Assembly: GCA_002401055.1 (NCBI GenBank)
Contig: NVRZ01000059.1
Location: forward strand, 1-13,439
Source of the DNA: Bacteroidota bacterium
GTDB lineage: Bacteria; Bacteroidota; Bacteroidia; NORP154
Direction of reading: 5' to 3'
DNA: 13,439 nt
In this document: piece after piece, positions 1 to 7,215 of the stretch
Numbering within the stretch: position 1 is the first letter of the stretch
Layout of the letters: every line of letters starts with the position of its first letter
Made by a program: the position numbers and the translations under genes
The notes under the pieces: model-generated
What the model was told of the DNA's origin: nothing
Database searches by the model: none
Seen by the model: the letters and a program-made list of their open reading frames with translations, nothing else

Positions 1-140
1 TTACCCGAATCAGGAGTAGCTAAAAAAGATACATTTTGGTTTTCACAAGCCTGCGTATTCGTATAGATAAAACTTACCTGTGAAAATGCGCTCCCGCATA
101 AAAACACAAGGCCAAAACACGTAATAAACAGCTGCTTCAT
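1..140 (-). CDS. Exported protein, N-terminal part only (cut by window edge)
   Basis: An ATG at 138-140 opens a frame that stays open for 46 codons to the left edge, so only the N-terminus is present. It begins MKQLFITCFGLVFLCGSAFSQ, a clear signal peptide with a short basic start, a hydrophobic core and an AFSQ-type cleavage site. The mature part begins VSFIYTNTQACENQNVSF. This resembles the opening strand of PKD-like or immunoglobulin-like domains in Bacteroidota secreted proteins, where a cysteine precedes an 'xVxF' strand. That domain assignment is an inference from about 25 residues. A TAnnTTTG box lies 22 nt upstream, so the gene probably has its own promoter. A competing frame at 43-252 overlaps the end of the neighbouring gene and has no recognisable features, so I treat it as a shadow. 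Confidence 0.75.
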   Translation of the reverse strand, partial: MKQLFITCFGLVFLCGSAFSQVSFIYTNTQACENQNVSFLATPDSG

Positions 141-162
141 TGATCTGAGGGTAATCTGATGA

Positions 163-170
163 CAAATATA
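163..170 (-). promoter_or_regulatory. Bacteroidota -7 box for the edge gene
   Basis: Read on the minus strand this is TATATTTG, a perfect match to the TAnnTTTG -7 element used by the primary sigma factor of Bacteroidota. It sits between the stop of the MORN-type gene (182) and the ATG at 140, which would give a short leader. No TTG is visible 17-23 nt further upstream, so the -33 half is weak or absent. Confidence 0.4.
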
Positions 171-181
171 GGGAATATCGA

Positions 182-1549
182 TCATTTTTTATACTTAATC
201 TCCTTGATCTTAGCTCCATTTTTAAACAACAATCCGTATGCTTTTTGGCCATTCGGATTGTAGTATGTCCATTTACCTTCCTTCACACCTTTCGCATAAT
301 ATCCTTCAACTGATAATGATCCATGCTCATACCATTCAATCCACTTTCCGTCTTGGGTATCCTCTTTATAACCTTGAAGCTGATATTTTCTTCCATCCTT
401 ATAAAAATAGGACCATTCACCATCCTTCTTTCCTTTGATATAGCCTCCATTCTCCCTCATAAAACCAGATTCCGTATCGCAGGGAGCGCGGCATTCATAC
501 CATGATGTCCATTTACCAGACAGCAAACCGTCAGAATAGCTGCCCTCGTATTGAATTTTTCCATTCTCATACCAATGGGTCCAAGTTCCGTGTTTCAGAT
601 CATCTTTGTAATTGTTATCGTATTTCAACGTACCATTTAGATACCATCCTTTCCAATTTCCATCAATGCGTCCTTCCTTAAAATATCCCTCGTCTTTCTT
701 TGACCCAATATCATCCGAACAGGGCGACAGACATGGATACCAGGATTTCCACAACCCTGATTCTTCGCCATCCACAAAGTCGCCTTCATGCTCCTTTGTT
801 CCGTCTTCATACCATACCACCCAGCGCCCAGTTTTTGCTCCTTTATCGTATTTCCCTGCCCTGATTTTTTGGCCCTCCTCATACCAAAATGTCCAATCAC
901 CATCTTGTTTGCCTTCAATAAAGTTTCCTTCACTTCCTTTAACTCCGTTCGTAAAATAGAATACCCATCTCCCATGATGCACTCCTTCTTTCATTGGACC
1001 TTTCATATCAATCTTTCCATCAACATTCCACCAGGTGCAGACACCCTCAAGCGCTCCTGCTTTGTATGTCCCTTCAAACTCTAACTCACTATTTACAAAC
1101 CATGATTTGGATGCTCCATTTAATATATTGGCCACATAATGCTCCTCTTTACTGGGTTTTCCAGAAGTGTGCCACTCACTCCATTTTCCTTCTTTCTTCC
1201 CATCCCATAAATTGCCTTCTAAACTCTTCTTCCCATTTCGATGCCAGCTCGTGCATACTCCACTCTCCATGTATATTTCGCTCCAGTTTTTTCCATTCTT
1301 ATACCAATAGATCCACTTTCCGGTTTTTGTAGAAGTTTTGTAATGTCCTCTACTCCACATCTGGCCATTCTCGTACCATTCAACCCACTCTCCCTCCTTC
1401 TCCCCATTTATAGTATCACCTGATTGTTTCACATTGCCGCTTTCCCAACTAGTCGTAAAGTTCTGAGAAAATGCAAGCGGTGAAACACAGCAAGACAACA
1501 AGACAGACAGTAAGATGATCGAAGCTTGATTAGGTAGGAAGATGTTCAA
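182..1549 (-). CDS. Secreted MORN-type (YwqK-like) repeat protein
   Basis: The 455-residue protein has a signal peptide at residues 1-29 (hydrophobic core IILLSVLLSCCVS, then AFSQ). After it come about 16 tandem units, mostly of 24 residues, of the form W-x-x-W/Y-Y-x-N/D-G-x(8)-G-x-Y-x-x-G-x-x-x-G. This pattern is the MORN_2 repeat of the family often labelled 'toxin-antitoxin system YwqK antitoxin'. That name says little about function, and no toxin gene is adjacent. Such repeats form beta-hairpin rows, and a scaffold or binding role outside the cytoplasm is likely. Two units (residues 266-297 and 346-377) are 32 residues long and carry CxxxC inserts. The start codon is TTG at 1547-1549. The next Met is residue 64, inside the repeats, and an in-frame TAG lies a few codons upstream, so TTG is the only start that keeps the signal peptide. 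It begins 28 nt after the preceding gene and may be cotranscribed with it. Confidence 0.85.
   Translation of the reverse strand: MNIFLPNQASIILLSVLLSCCVSPLAFSQNFTTSWESGNVKQSGDTINGEKEGEWVEWYENGQMWSRGHYKTSTKTGKWIYWYKNGKNWSEIYMESGVCTSWHRNGKKSLEGNLWDGKKEGKWSEWHTSGKPSKEEHYVANILNGASKSWFVNSELEFEGTYKAGALEGVCTWWNVDGKIDMKGPMKEGVHHGRWVFYFTNGVKGSEGNFIEGKQDGDWTFWYEEGQKIRAGKYDKGAKTGRWVVWYEDGTKEHEGDFVDGEESGLWKSWYPCLSPCSDDIGSKKDEGYFKEGRIDGNWKGWYLNGTLKYDNNYKDDLKHGTWTHWYENGKIQYEGSYSDGLLSGKWTSWYECRAPCDTESGFMRENGGYIKGKKDGEWSYFYKDGRKYQLQGYKEDTQDGKWIEWYEHGSLSVEGYYAKGVKEGKWTYYNPNGQKAYGLLFKNGAKIKEIKYKK
419..514 (-). repeat. Long MORN-type unit with CxxxC insert, copy 2
   Basis: These codons encode residues 346-377, a 32-residue unit starting KWTSWYECRAPCDTESG. 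The extra eight residues carry the pair C353/C357. It is followed by two normal 24-residue units, just like the copy at 659-754, and it lies exactly 240 bp from that copy. Confidence 0.7.
659..754 (-). repeat. Long MORN-type unit with CxxxC insert, copy 1
   Basis: These codons encode residues 266-297, a 32-residue unit starting LWKSWYPCLSPCSDDIG with the pair C273/C277. The shared W-x-S-W-Y-x-C-x-x-P-C pattern with the copy at 419-514 indicates common descent by duplication of a three-unit block (32+24+24 residues). Confidence 0.7.
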
Positions 1550-1577
1550 CGGAAACGTATTTGCTCTCTTTAGTAAA

Positions 1578-2657
1578 TTATTCAGCTAAGATAATAAAGG
1601 ATTCAAATATCAATTTGAGATCTTTCCAAATAAGTTTGCCAGGATCCGTATCAGGAGAGTATGCCAATTCCAAAATGTACAGTTTATCCTGTTCCTCTAA
1701 CATTCGAACCCAACGCTGTATTCGAAGGTCAATTGTTTTACCTTCCATTTCAGCTCCTTTAAACTCAAATGAAGATGTGAAAAGCATGTTGTTCTCACTG
1801 GCGATGATTCTCTCGGCATTACTCGTAAGATTAATGGTATTCTTCAAAAAATAGTTGGCCAAGGTCAACTTATTGTTGTCTGCCTCCATGGCGGTCTTGT
1901 CAAGAATAGTAAGACTAAAGTAGTTGCTATAGCTCAAGGTTGCTTTCGCATCCTGATCGGCAACATCAGAAGAATCCGCCTTTCCGAGTGCGTCAGGACC
2001 AGCACCCATAACATTAAATGGCGTTCCGGATTGCACGTTCACTTGAATCTTTATTGGTTTCCCATACTGAATGAGCGTTGAACGACTCTTTCGAAGCATC
2101 TTGCCGTAGGTGCTATTAACCAAGGTGTAATCCAAACATGCAACCATATCGATGTAGGGCTTCATGGTTAAATCAACAAAAATGCATGAGAGAAATTCCC
2201 GATATGGATTCCATTTTAAGAAGGACTCTACATTTGTTTGATTTGTTTCCAAGCCGGCTCTTTCTACGTAAGCACGTAAGCCATTCATGGCGATTGGCTT
2301 GGACCATTGCGAATCAAGAGGCAAAGTGACAACGAAAGATTTGTGTTCGTCGACGTGGTAAACAGTAGGGTCCAATAATGCCACCTGGTCGTAATTAAGG
2401 TGCTCCACTTTCTCCGTGAGTGAAATTTTGTAACCCTCACTGTTGGCGAGAATTATTTTGGGGCCCTCATACAGATGAATCATGATCAACAACATGAATA
2501 TGATCATAAAGAACAGTATGAATATATACACTCCTGTGTATTTCTTAACTCCAATACCATGAAGTCTTCTCTTTTCAGAAAAAAGGTGCCATGTCAAGAA
2601 GATTAAGACGGTAATCAGGGTAAGAATGCAGAGCGCATATATTTTTACTGGATCCAT
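1578..2657 (-). CDS. Unknown protein with two N-terminal membrane helices
   Basis: I do not recognise this 359-residue protein. It opens with two strong hydrophobic segments at about residues 5-27 (ALCILTLITVLIFLTW) and 41-63 (VYIFILFFMIIFMLLIMIHL), joined by a short basic loop (EKRRLHGIGVKK). A soluble region of about 295 residues follows. Both helices ending on the same side would place the N-terminus and the large domain on one face of the inner membrane. The loop is rich in positive charge and so probably cytoplasmic, which argues for a periplasmic domain. The end (residues about 325-357, KLYILELAYSPDTDPGK) loosely recalls the closing strand and helix of Mog1/PsbP-like stress or lipoprotein domains, but this is a weak impression. 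The start is ATG, 16 nt after the ComEC tail stop, so it is probably cotranscribed with comEC. Unlike its neighbours, nothing ties it to a pathway. Confidence 0.8.
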   Translation of the reverse strand: MDPVKIYALCILTLITVLIFLTWHLFSEKRRLHGIGVKKYTGVYIFILFFMIIFMLLIMIHLYEGPKIILANSEGYKISLTEKVEHLNYDQVALLDPTVYHVDEHKSFVVTLPLDSQWSKPIAMNGLRAYVERAGLETNQTNVESFLKWNPYREFLSCIFVDLTMKPYIDMVACLDYTLVNSTYGKMLRKSRSTLIQYGKPIKIQVNVQSGTPFNVMGAGPDALGKADSSDVADQDAKATLSYSNYFSLTILDKTAMEADNNKLTLANYFLKNTINLTSNAERIIASENNMLFTSSFEFKGAEMEGKTIDLRIQRWVRMLEEQDKLYILELAYSPDTDPGKLIWKDLKLIFESFIILAE

Positions 2658-2673
2658 TCGCCTAAGCTACAAT

Positions 2674-3282
2674 TTAAAGTACTGAAATGTGGGCACCACT
2701 TTTGGCGATATTGATAAAATCGATCTCATATTTATCAAGTTCTTCCTCAAGGTTTCTTGCTATCCAGGAGCTTATTGAACCATCTATCAAAAGGTATTGG
2801 ATTGCATCCTCCCGCCGGAGTTTCTTTACATCAATCTTAGACCTTCCCCAAAGCAACAAGCAGTTGATAGGCGCCATTTTATTCATGTTTATCATATCAT
2901 TATCCCCTTCCACAAACAACAGTTTATAATCAAAGAATTGAATGATATTTTTATGGAAATAAAAAGAGTCAAAGCCAACTGAAGAATTGGATTTACCCAG
3001 TGTTAGGTGCTCAGTGGAATTAATTCCTTTTGCAATTCTATAGTTGTGAGTATAATAGTCCAGCGATCTTGAATTTGCCAACAATGCAGAATCTGCTACC
3101 AGAACACTTTTCTTGCCGTTTATAAATTCTATTGCGGTGTGACGCGGAATATTATACACGATAACCTGCCTCTGTACTAGCTGTTCCTGATTCTCGTACA
3201 CCTGAAACAGAAGGAGGAAGATTATTGTTACCAAACTCCACCTCAAATACGAGGTATATTGAAAGACAAAAAATGCTATCAA
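2674..3282 (-). CDS. comEC: C-terminal part of ComEC, separated by an in-frame stop
   Basis: This 202-residue frame (nominal TTG start at 3280-3282) is the tail of the adjacent comEC. The frame is open from 3297, directly after the TAA at 3298-3300, and is in the same register as the upstream 498 codons. It begins with two hydrophobic segments (residues 1-9 plus the five codons LVISL before them, and 15-28 WSLVTIIFLLLF). A soluble domain follows with IVYNIPRHTAIEFINGKKS, then WGRSKIDVKKL, IQYLLIDGSISSWIA and a final KSGAHISVL. From memory, this order is typical of the C-terminal domain of Bacteroidota ComEC proteins: strand, 'G+' turn, 'K.dv..L', 'iiDgS...w', '.GA'. These lack the metallo-beta-lactamase domain found in Firmicutes ComEC. 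No ribosome binding site is evident before the TTG and there is no ATG near it, so separate translation looks inefficient. The fragment is either dead, made by readthrough, or an artefact of a base error. Confidence 0.75.
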   Translation of the reverse strand: MIAFFVFQYTSYLRWSLVTIIFLLLFQVYENQEQLVQRQVIVYNIPRHTAIEFINGKKSVLVADSALLANSRSLDYYTHNYRIAKGINSTEHLTLGKSNSSVGFDSFYFHKNIIQFFDYKLLFVEGDNDMINMNKMAPINCLLLWGRSKIDVKKLRREDAIQYLLIDGSISSWIARNLEEELDKYEIDFINIAKSGAHISVL

Positions 3283-3297
3283 TAGCGATATGACCAG

Positions 3298-3300
3298 TTA
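3298..3300 (-). other. In-frame TAA interrupting comEC
   Basis: On the minus strand the codons read ..ACA CTT GGT CTC TAA CTG GTC ATA TCG.., that is ..T-L-G-L-stop-L-V-I-S... There is no frame change on either side. A tyrosine codon (TAT or TAC) differs from TAA by one base and would suit the junction before a membrane segment. The identity of the lost residue is a guess. Confidence 0.85.
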
Positions 3301-4794
3301 GAGACCAAGTGTTTCAAGCGCGCTGATAGATACGTCTTCAACAGTTGACCAAGGAAGAGATCTAACCATTGAAACAGAATCATTAAGAAAGCCAACCGCT
3401 AAGATCATCCCTTTAGTAATGACAAGCGACAAGGCTTGAACTGGAGATGTGACGAATACAAGAATTCCCAGATAAATGATTGCCGTTGCAAGGGGGATAA
3501 CGATGAGATTAGACAATAAGAACCAATTGGGAAATTGATGAAAATAGTAAAGGCTTAGTGGGAAAGTTGCCAATTGAGCCGCCAATGACACGCAAGTAAG
3601 CGCCCAAATCTTATCCATAATCCAGGTGCTTGATTCCCAGGAATGATAAAATTTTGGATACAGGTAAACTATTCCGAAAACTGCCAAGTATGAAAGCTGA
3701 AATCCGACGCTAAGAATCAAACTTGGATCTATGGCCAACAGCAAAAAAGCGGATACCACTAAAGTGTTATAAACATCGGTATGCTGATTCATTGCCTTCC
3801 CAATAACCAAAAAGCTAAGCATTGTAGTTGCCCGCATTACCGATGGCGACATTCCGGTAAGCAAAGCATAAAACCAGAGTAGAAGTATGATAAGTGTAGC
3901 CTTGATTACCACTCCATTCTTTAATCTTGTAATAAACCCCAGCAACCAATTGAGAACCAGGTAAATTATGCCCACATGCAATCCCGATACCGCAAGAACA
4001 TGCATTGCCCCTGATTTTGAATAGTCGCTTTTTAAATCAGTATCCAACTGGCTTTTATCTCCTAATATCAGGGCTGAGGCCACGGCCAATTCCTTCTCAC
4101 CCATGTCATTCTTTTTAAAAATGCCAATCAATTGGGTTCTGAGGGAAGAAGAATAGGCAATTATTGAATTGTCCCCACGAGCTTCAAGCAATTTCCAATT
4201 ACCTTCCTTGATAAACGCCTGATGATAAATGGACTGGAGAGCCAAGTAGTTCTTGTAGCTGAATTCTTCAGGATTTAAAGGGCCCTCTACAACATTCAAT
4301 CTTGACGAGAATATTATTCTATCACCATAGGCTAAACGAGCAGCATTTTCGCCAGCCTCTATCTTAACACGCACCCTACCCTTTGCCGGTATAAGCCTTT
4401 CTTTTTCATAATATCCCAATACTTCAAGATCAGCCTGTACCCATTTTCCTTTAATACTTGGCGGACTAATAATTTCTCCAAGGATAGCTTCTGGAGATTC
4501 ACTTTGTATTGAGTTAAGGATGTGTGAGTGCGCAAATCTCTCTGAATCAAGAATTGTAATCTGATATCCAGCCAGGATTAGAAACAAGTTAAATACAACT
4601 CCATAGAACCATCGATTTTTGTACTTAGTAACTACTTTTTTAGAAAATGTGAATGCTATTCCAAAAATCAATAATACCAGCGCAAGCCATTTCAATCCCG
4701 GATAATCCTGTTGCAATCCGTTGGCTAACAGAATCCCAAAAACGAAAGGAATGATCATTCTGAACAGCGGAAACCTGTTCCAATAGTTCATCAT
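3298..4794 (-). CDS. comEC: ComEC/Rec2 DNA-uptake channel, N-terminal 498 residues
   Basis: ComEC is the inner-membrane channel that passes single-stranded DNA into the cytoplasm during natural transformation. The start is ATG at 4792-4794. Residues 8-80 hold several N-terminal membrane segments (RMIIPFVFGILLAN, then WLALVLLIFGIAFTF and VVFNLFLILAGYQI). Residues about 85-215 form the soluble DUF4131/OB-like region, including GRVRVKIE and YGDRIIFSS. The Competence domain follows, with its signature HVLAVSGLHVG at 265-275, GMSPSVMRATTM at 314-325 and a string of membrane helices to about residue 475. The frame stops at TAA after SALETLGL. Bacteroidota homologues usually run to about 700 residues, and the missing part continues in the same frame at 3297-2674. 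So this copy lacks the last helices and the C-terminal domain unless the stop is read through. A 118-nt gap upstream separates it from the spoIID-like gene. It contains only an imperfect -7 box (TAATTTTA, 4816-4823). Confidence 0.92.
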   Translation of the reverse strand: MMNYWNRFPLFRMIIPFVFGILLANGLQQDYPGLKWLALVLLIFGIAFTFSKKVVTKYKNRWFYGVVFNLFLILAGYQITILDSERFAHSHILNSIQSESPEAILGEIISPPSIKGKWVQADLEVLGYYEKERLIPAKGRVRVKIEAGENAARLAYGDRIIFSSRLNVVEGPLNPEEFSYKNYLALQSIYHQAFIKEGNWKLLEARGDNSIIAYSSSLRTQLIGIFKKNDMGEKELAVASALILGDKSQLDTDLKSDYSKSGAMHVLAVSGLHVGIIYLVLNWLLGFITRLKNGVVIKATLIILLLWFYALLTGMSPSVMRATTMLSFLVIGKAMNQHTDVYNTLVVSAFLLLAIDPSLILSVGFQLSYLAVFGIVYLYPKFYHSWESSTWIMDKIWALTCVSLAAQLATFPLSLYYFHQFPNWFLLSNLIVIPLATAIIYLGILVFVTSPVQALSLVITKGMILAVGFLNDSVSMVRSLPWSTVEDVSISALETLGL

Positions 4795-4912
4795 AGGGGT
4801 GTGATTGAAGAGACGTAAAATTACGCTATCCTGATCTTTAAAACGAGGTAATAGCTTGTGGGAATCAGAAATTAACCCAACGCAAAATTGAGCCTATCAA
4901 AATAATGCCTGA

Positions 4913-6097
4913 TTACTTCAATAAGTATTTCAGCGATCCTATGTCAATCAGCGTAACGTCAGTGTAATAATGATGGATGATCTTTTTATAATCTATGCCA
5001 TGGTCCGTCATCACCATTGCACCCTGCTGACACAATCCAACTCCGTGTCCGAATCCCTTTCCACTAAATATCAGATCATCATACTGCTTATATATGGAGA
5101 AATACGCAGACTTAAATCTCCAGTCCCTTCGAATTTTGTGAAGAGGAATATTTTGATTCCCGGCAAAGTACCGTCCTCTCTTGCCTTGTGAAAAAGAGGT
5201 AGCATTCTTAGCAAATTTACTTTCGGTAGGATCAAGGCCACAAGATTTGGTAAGATACGAGAACCATTTCTTCTCTGGAATTCTTCTTTTCCATCTTGCG
5301 TCTCTGCCGTGGCTACAAAATGTATCTCTTACCGATCTTAAATAAGGCAAAGGCTTTGACCATACATCCTCAGAGTTAGCGGTTTGTCCTCCACAATTAG
5401 AATGAAAAGCCGCGGTTACCAATTCCAGGTTATCATCTACAATGATAATTCCACTGGTCATAGATGCAGCCTTTGTGATCCTTTCAGCCCCGGAATACAT
5501 AATTCCAGTTTCTGGATCTGTAACTGCACACCTTCCTGCATACACCTGACAATGCACTTTATCGCACAATTGATAATTGTCAGCCTCATGCTTTCTGAAA
5601 TTGCTCAAAGAATACGTGCGGCAAATAATGGCCTGTACCTTGTACAACTCCAGTGAAGAGGCAATGCCTACCTCCGATTTTACGACGCCCGCTACATATT
5701 TATCCAGGTTTACGTGATTTATAACTCTCAAATGCTTGCCAACAACACGTATTTCGAGATCATCATCGTACGAACGCAAAGTGCCATATGGAATTACTGG
5801 TTTGAACTTAAACGTACCCGTTTCCCTTACCGATTCAATCCTTATTGCTGAGTAAGTGCCTATTTTCCCTTTTAGAGTTTTTAAGGATATTTTTCCATTA
5901 GAATATGTTAGATAGGCGAGATCCTTATTACCAAGAATAATCCGGGCCGAATCAGCGGTTATCACATAATCACCAGATAACGGTGAAAAAATAATCGTTG
6001 TTAGTTTTTGGGAAACAAGTACACCTATGCTAACCGTAGTTGCCTCGATAAACGAAGGTAAAACACATAGAAATAAAAGAATCTTTACCAACCTCAT
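4913..6097 (-). CDS. SpoIID/LytB-domain protein (probable peptidoglycan lytic enzyme)
   Basis: The 394-residue protein has a signal peptide (residues about 1-19, LVKILLFLCVLPSFIEA), so it acts in the periplasm. The SpoIID domain starts near residue 130 with YVAGVVKSEVG, where E142 aligns with the catalytic Glu of SpoIID lytic transglycosylases. The conserved VQAIICRTYSL follows at 154-164. C178, H182 and C183 (LCDKVHCQVYAG) correspond to the metal-binding Cys/His cluster of SpoIID. HSNCGGQT at 232-239 and SGKGFGHGVGLCQQGA at 345-360 are the other family signatures, so the domain looks complete. SpoIID cuts glycan strands stripped of peptides. In non-sporulating Bacteroidota the substrate context is not established, and a cell-wall remodelling role is inferred. 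The ATG overlaps the lpxB stop by 4 nt (ATGA), which indicates translational coupling to lipid A synthesis. Confidence 0.9.
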   Translation of the reverse strand: MRLVKILLFLCVLPSFIEATTVSIGVLVSQKLTTIIFSPLSGDYVITADSARIILGNKDLAYLTYSNGKISLKTLKGKIGTYSAIRIESVRETGTFKFKPVIPYGTLRSYDDDLEIRVVGKHLRVINHVNLDKYVAGVVKSEVGIASSLELYKVQAIICRTYSLSNFRKHEADNYQLCDKVHCQVYAGRCAVTDPETGIMYSGAERITKAASMTSGIIIVDDNLELVTAAFHSNCGGQTANSEDVWSKPLPYLRSVRDTFCSHGRDARWKRRIPEKKWFSYLTKSCGLDPTESKFAKNATSFSQGKRGRYFAGNQNIPLHKIRRDWRFKSAYFSIYKQYDDLIFSGKGFGHGVGLCQQGAMVMTDHGIDYKKIIHHYYTDVTLIDIGSLKYLLK

Positions 6098-7179
6098 TCC
6101 CCCAGATACTTAATCATCAGCTCCGCAGTTTTTTTCGAAGCACCAACACCACCTAATTTATTCCGTAGGTCGGCAAAGTCAGCGGTAATTTCGCTTCTCC
6201 TTTGGACATCATTTAAGATGATCTCCAGCTCAACCTTTAATTGTACAGGCTCAAAATCACCTTGTATTAATTCCTTTACTACAGACTTATCCAATATCAG
6301 ATTAACCAATGATATGTATTTAGTTTTAATAAGCAATTTGGCAATTACGTAGCTGATGAAACCGCCTTTGTAACAAACTACCTCAGGTACATTAAACAAT
6401 GCCGCTTCGAGGGTAGCAGTTCCGGAAGTAACCAAAGCCGCCTTCGCCTGATTTAGCAACTCATAGGTCTTGCCATATTCGAGTTGAACATTGGCCATAC
6501 CCATGCAAGAACTGTAAACAGAACTATTAGCTGAAGAGGTCCCAGCAACTACAAATTCATGTTCTGGCATTTGCCTGGCTACCTCAACCATAACTGGTAG
6601 TATTTTTATGATCTCCTGATTTCGACTACCGGGCAACAAAGCAATAACATCACGTTGCACGCTTGCAGTATCCAAACCTTCAATCGCATCGAGCAAAGGA
6701 TGCCCAACAAAGTCAACTTCAAAATTGAACTTCTTATAAAATTCTTTTTCGAATGGAAGGATAACAAACATTCTGTCCACTATTTTCTTTAATACCTCAC
6801 TTCTTGATTGATGCCAGGCCCATATCTGTGGAGAGATGTAATAGAAGACTTTTAGATTATTTTTCTTGGCGAATTTGGCTATCCTAATATTAAAGCCCGG
6901 ATAATCAATTAATATCAGCACATCAGGTTTATACTCTAGTATATCCCGCTTGCAAAAACTTATATTGTTTATAATGGTGAAGATATTAAACAGCACTTCC
7001 CAGAACCCCATGAAGGCCAAATCGCGATAGTGCTTGGCGAGCACACCCCCCTGTTCTTCCATTAAATCTCCTCCCCAACAGCGAATGTCAGCAGCTGAAT
7101 CTAAAAGCTTCAATTCCTTTATTAGGTTTGAACCGTGAAGGTCTCCGGATGCTTCGCCTGCTATGATGTAATATCTCAA
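6094..7179 (-). CDS. lpxB: Lipid-A-disaccharide synthase LpxB
   Basis: LpxB joins UDP-2,3-diacylglucosamine and lipid X to give the tetraacyl disaccharide 1-phosphate of lipid A, at the inner face of the inner membrane. The 361 residues fit the usual family length. They start with the family hallmark YYIIAGEASGDLHGSNL (residues 3-19), and continue with DYPGFNIRIAKFAK (92-105), ISPQIWAWH (115-123), FVGHPLLD (157-164), ALLPGSRNQEI (180-190) and SGTATLEAALFNVPEVVCYK (252-271), the donor-binding half of a GT-B glycosyltransferase. The start codon is TTG at 7177-7179. An in-frame TAA lies two codons upstream and the hallmark begins at residue 3, so no other start is possible without damaging the protein. 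Next in the operon is the spoIID-like gene, overlapping by 4 nt. The small membrane protein gene ends 36 nt upstream. Confidence 0.97.
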   Translation of the reverse strand: MRYYIIAGEASGDLHGSNLIKELKLLDSAADIRCWGGDLMEEQGGVLAKHYRDLAFMGFWEVLFNIFTIINNISFCKRDILEYKPDVLILIDYPGFNIRIAKFAKKNNLKVFYYISPQIWAWHQSRSEVLKKIVDRMFVILPFEKEFYKKFNFEVDFVGHPLLDAIEGLDTASVQRDVIALLPGSRNQEIIKILPVMVEVARQMPEHEFVVAGTSSANSSVYSSCMGMANVQLEYGKTYELLNQAKAALVTSGTATLEAALFNVPEVVCYKGGFISYVIAKLLIKTKYISLVNLILDKSVVKELIQGDFEPVQLKVELEIILNDVQRRSEITADFADLRNKLGGVGASKKTAELMIKYLGE

Positions 7180-7215
7180 AACTTATTTCTTGATTTGGGT
7201 TAGCCGAAGCATTAA

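Noticed and set aside
43..252. A minus-strand open frame of 69 codons overlapping the left-edge region
   Set aside because: It overlaps the 3' end of the MORN-type gene and the edge gene in another frame. The edge gene's signal peptide frame (140-1) is the convincing one.
612..1423. Several open frames of 60-115 codons on both strands inside the MORN-type gene
   Set aside because: They arise because the repeated codons keep alternative frames open. They have biased compositions, no start signals and no family resemblance.
182..1549. The tandem repeats as a CRISPR array or non-coding satellite
   Set aside because: The repeats are degenerate at DNA level, keep one reading frame and encode the W..WY..G pattern behind a signal peptide, so they are protein repeats.
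3283..3330. Programmed ribosomal frameshift as the explanation for the comEC split
   Set aside because: The two parts are in the same frame, so no shift is needed. The only obstacle is a single TAA.
4816..4823. TAATTTTA (minus strand) as the comEC promoter
   Set aside because: It matches the -7 consensus imperfectly and lacks a TTG at the right distance, so it is noted only in the comEC entry.
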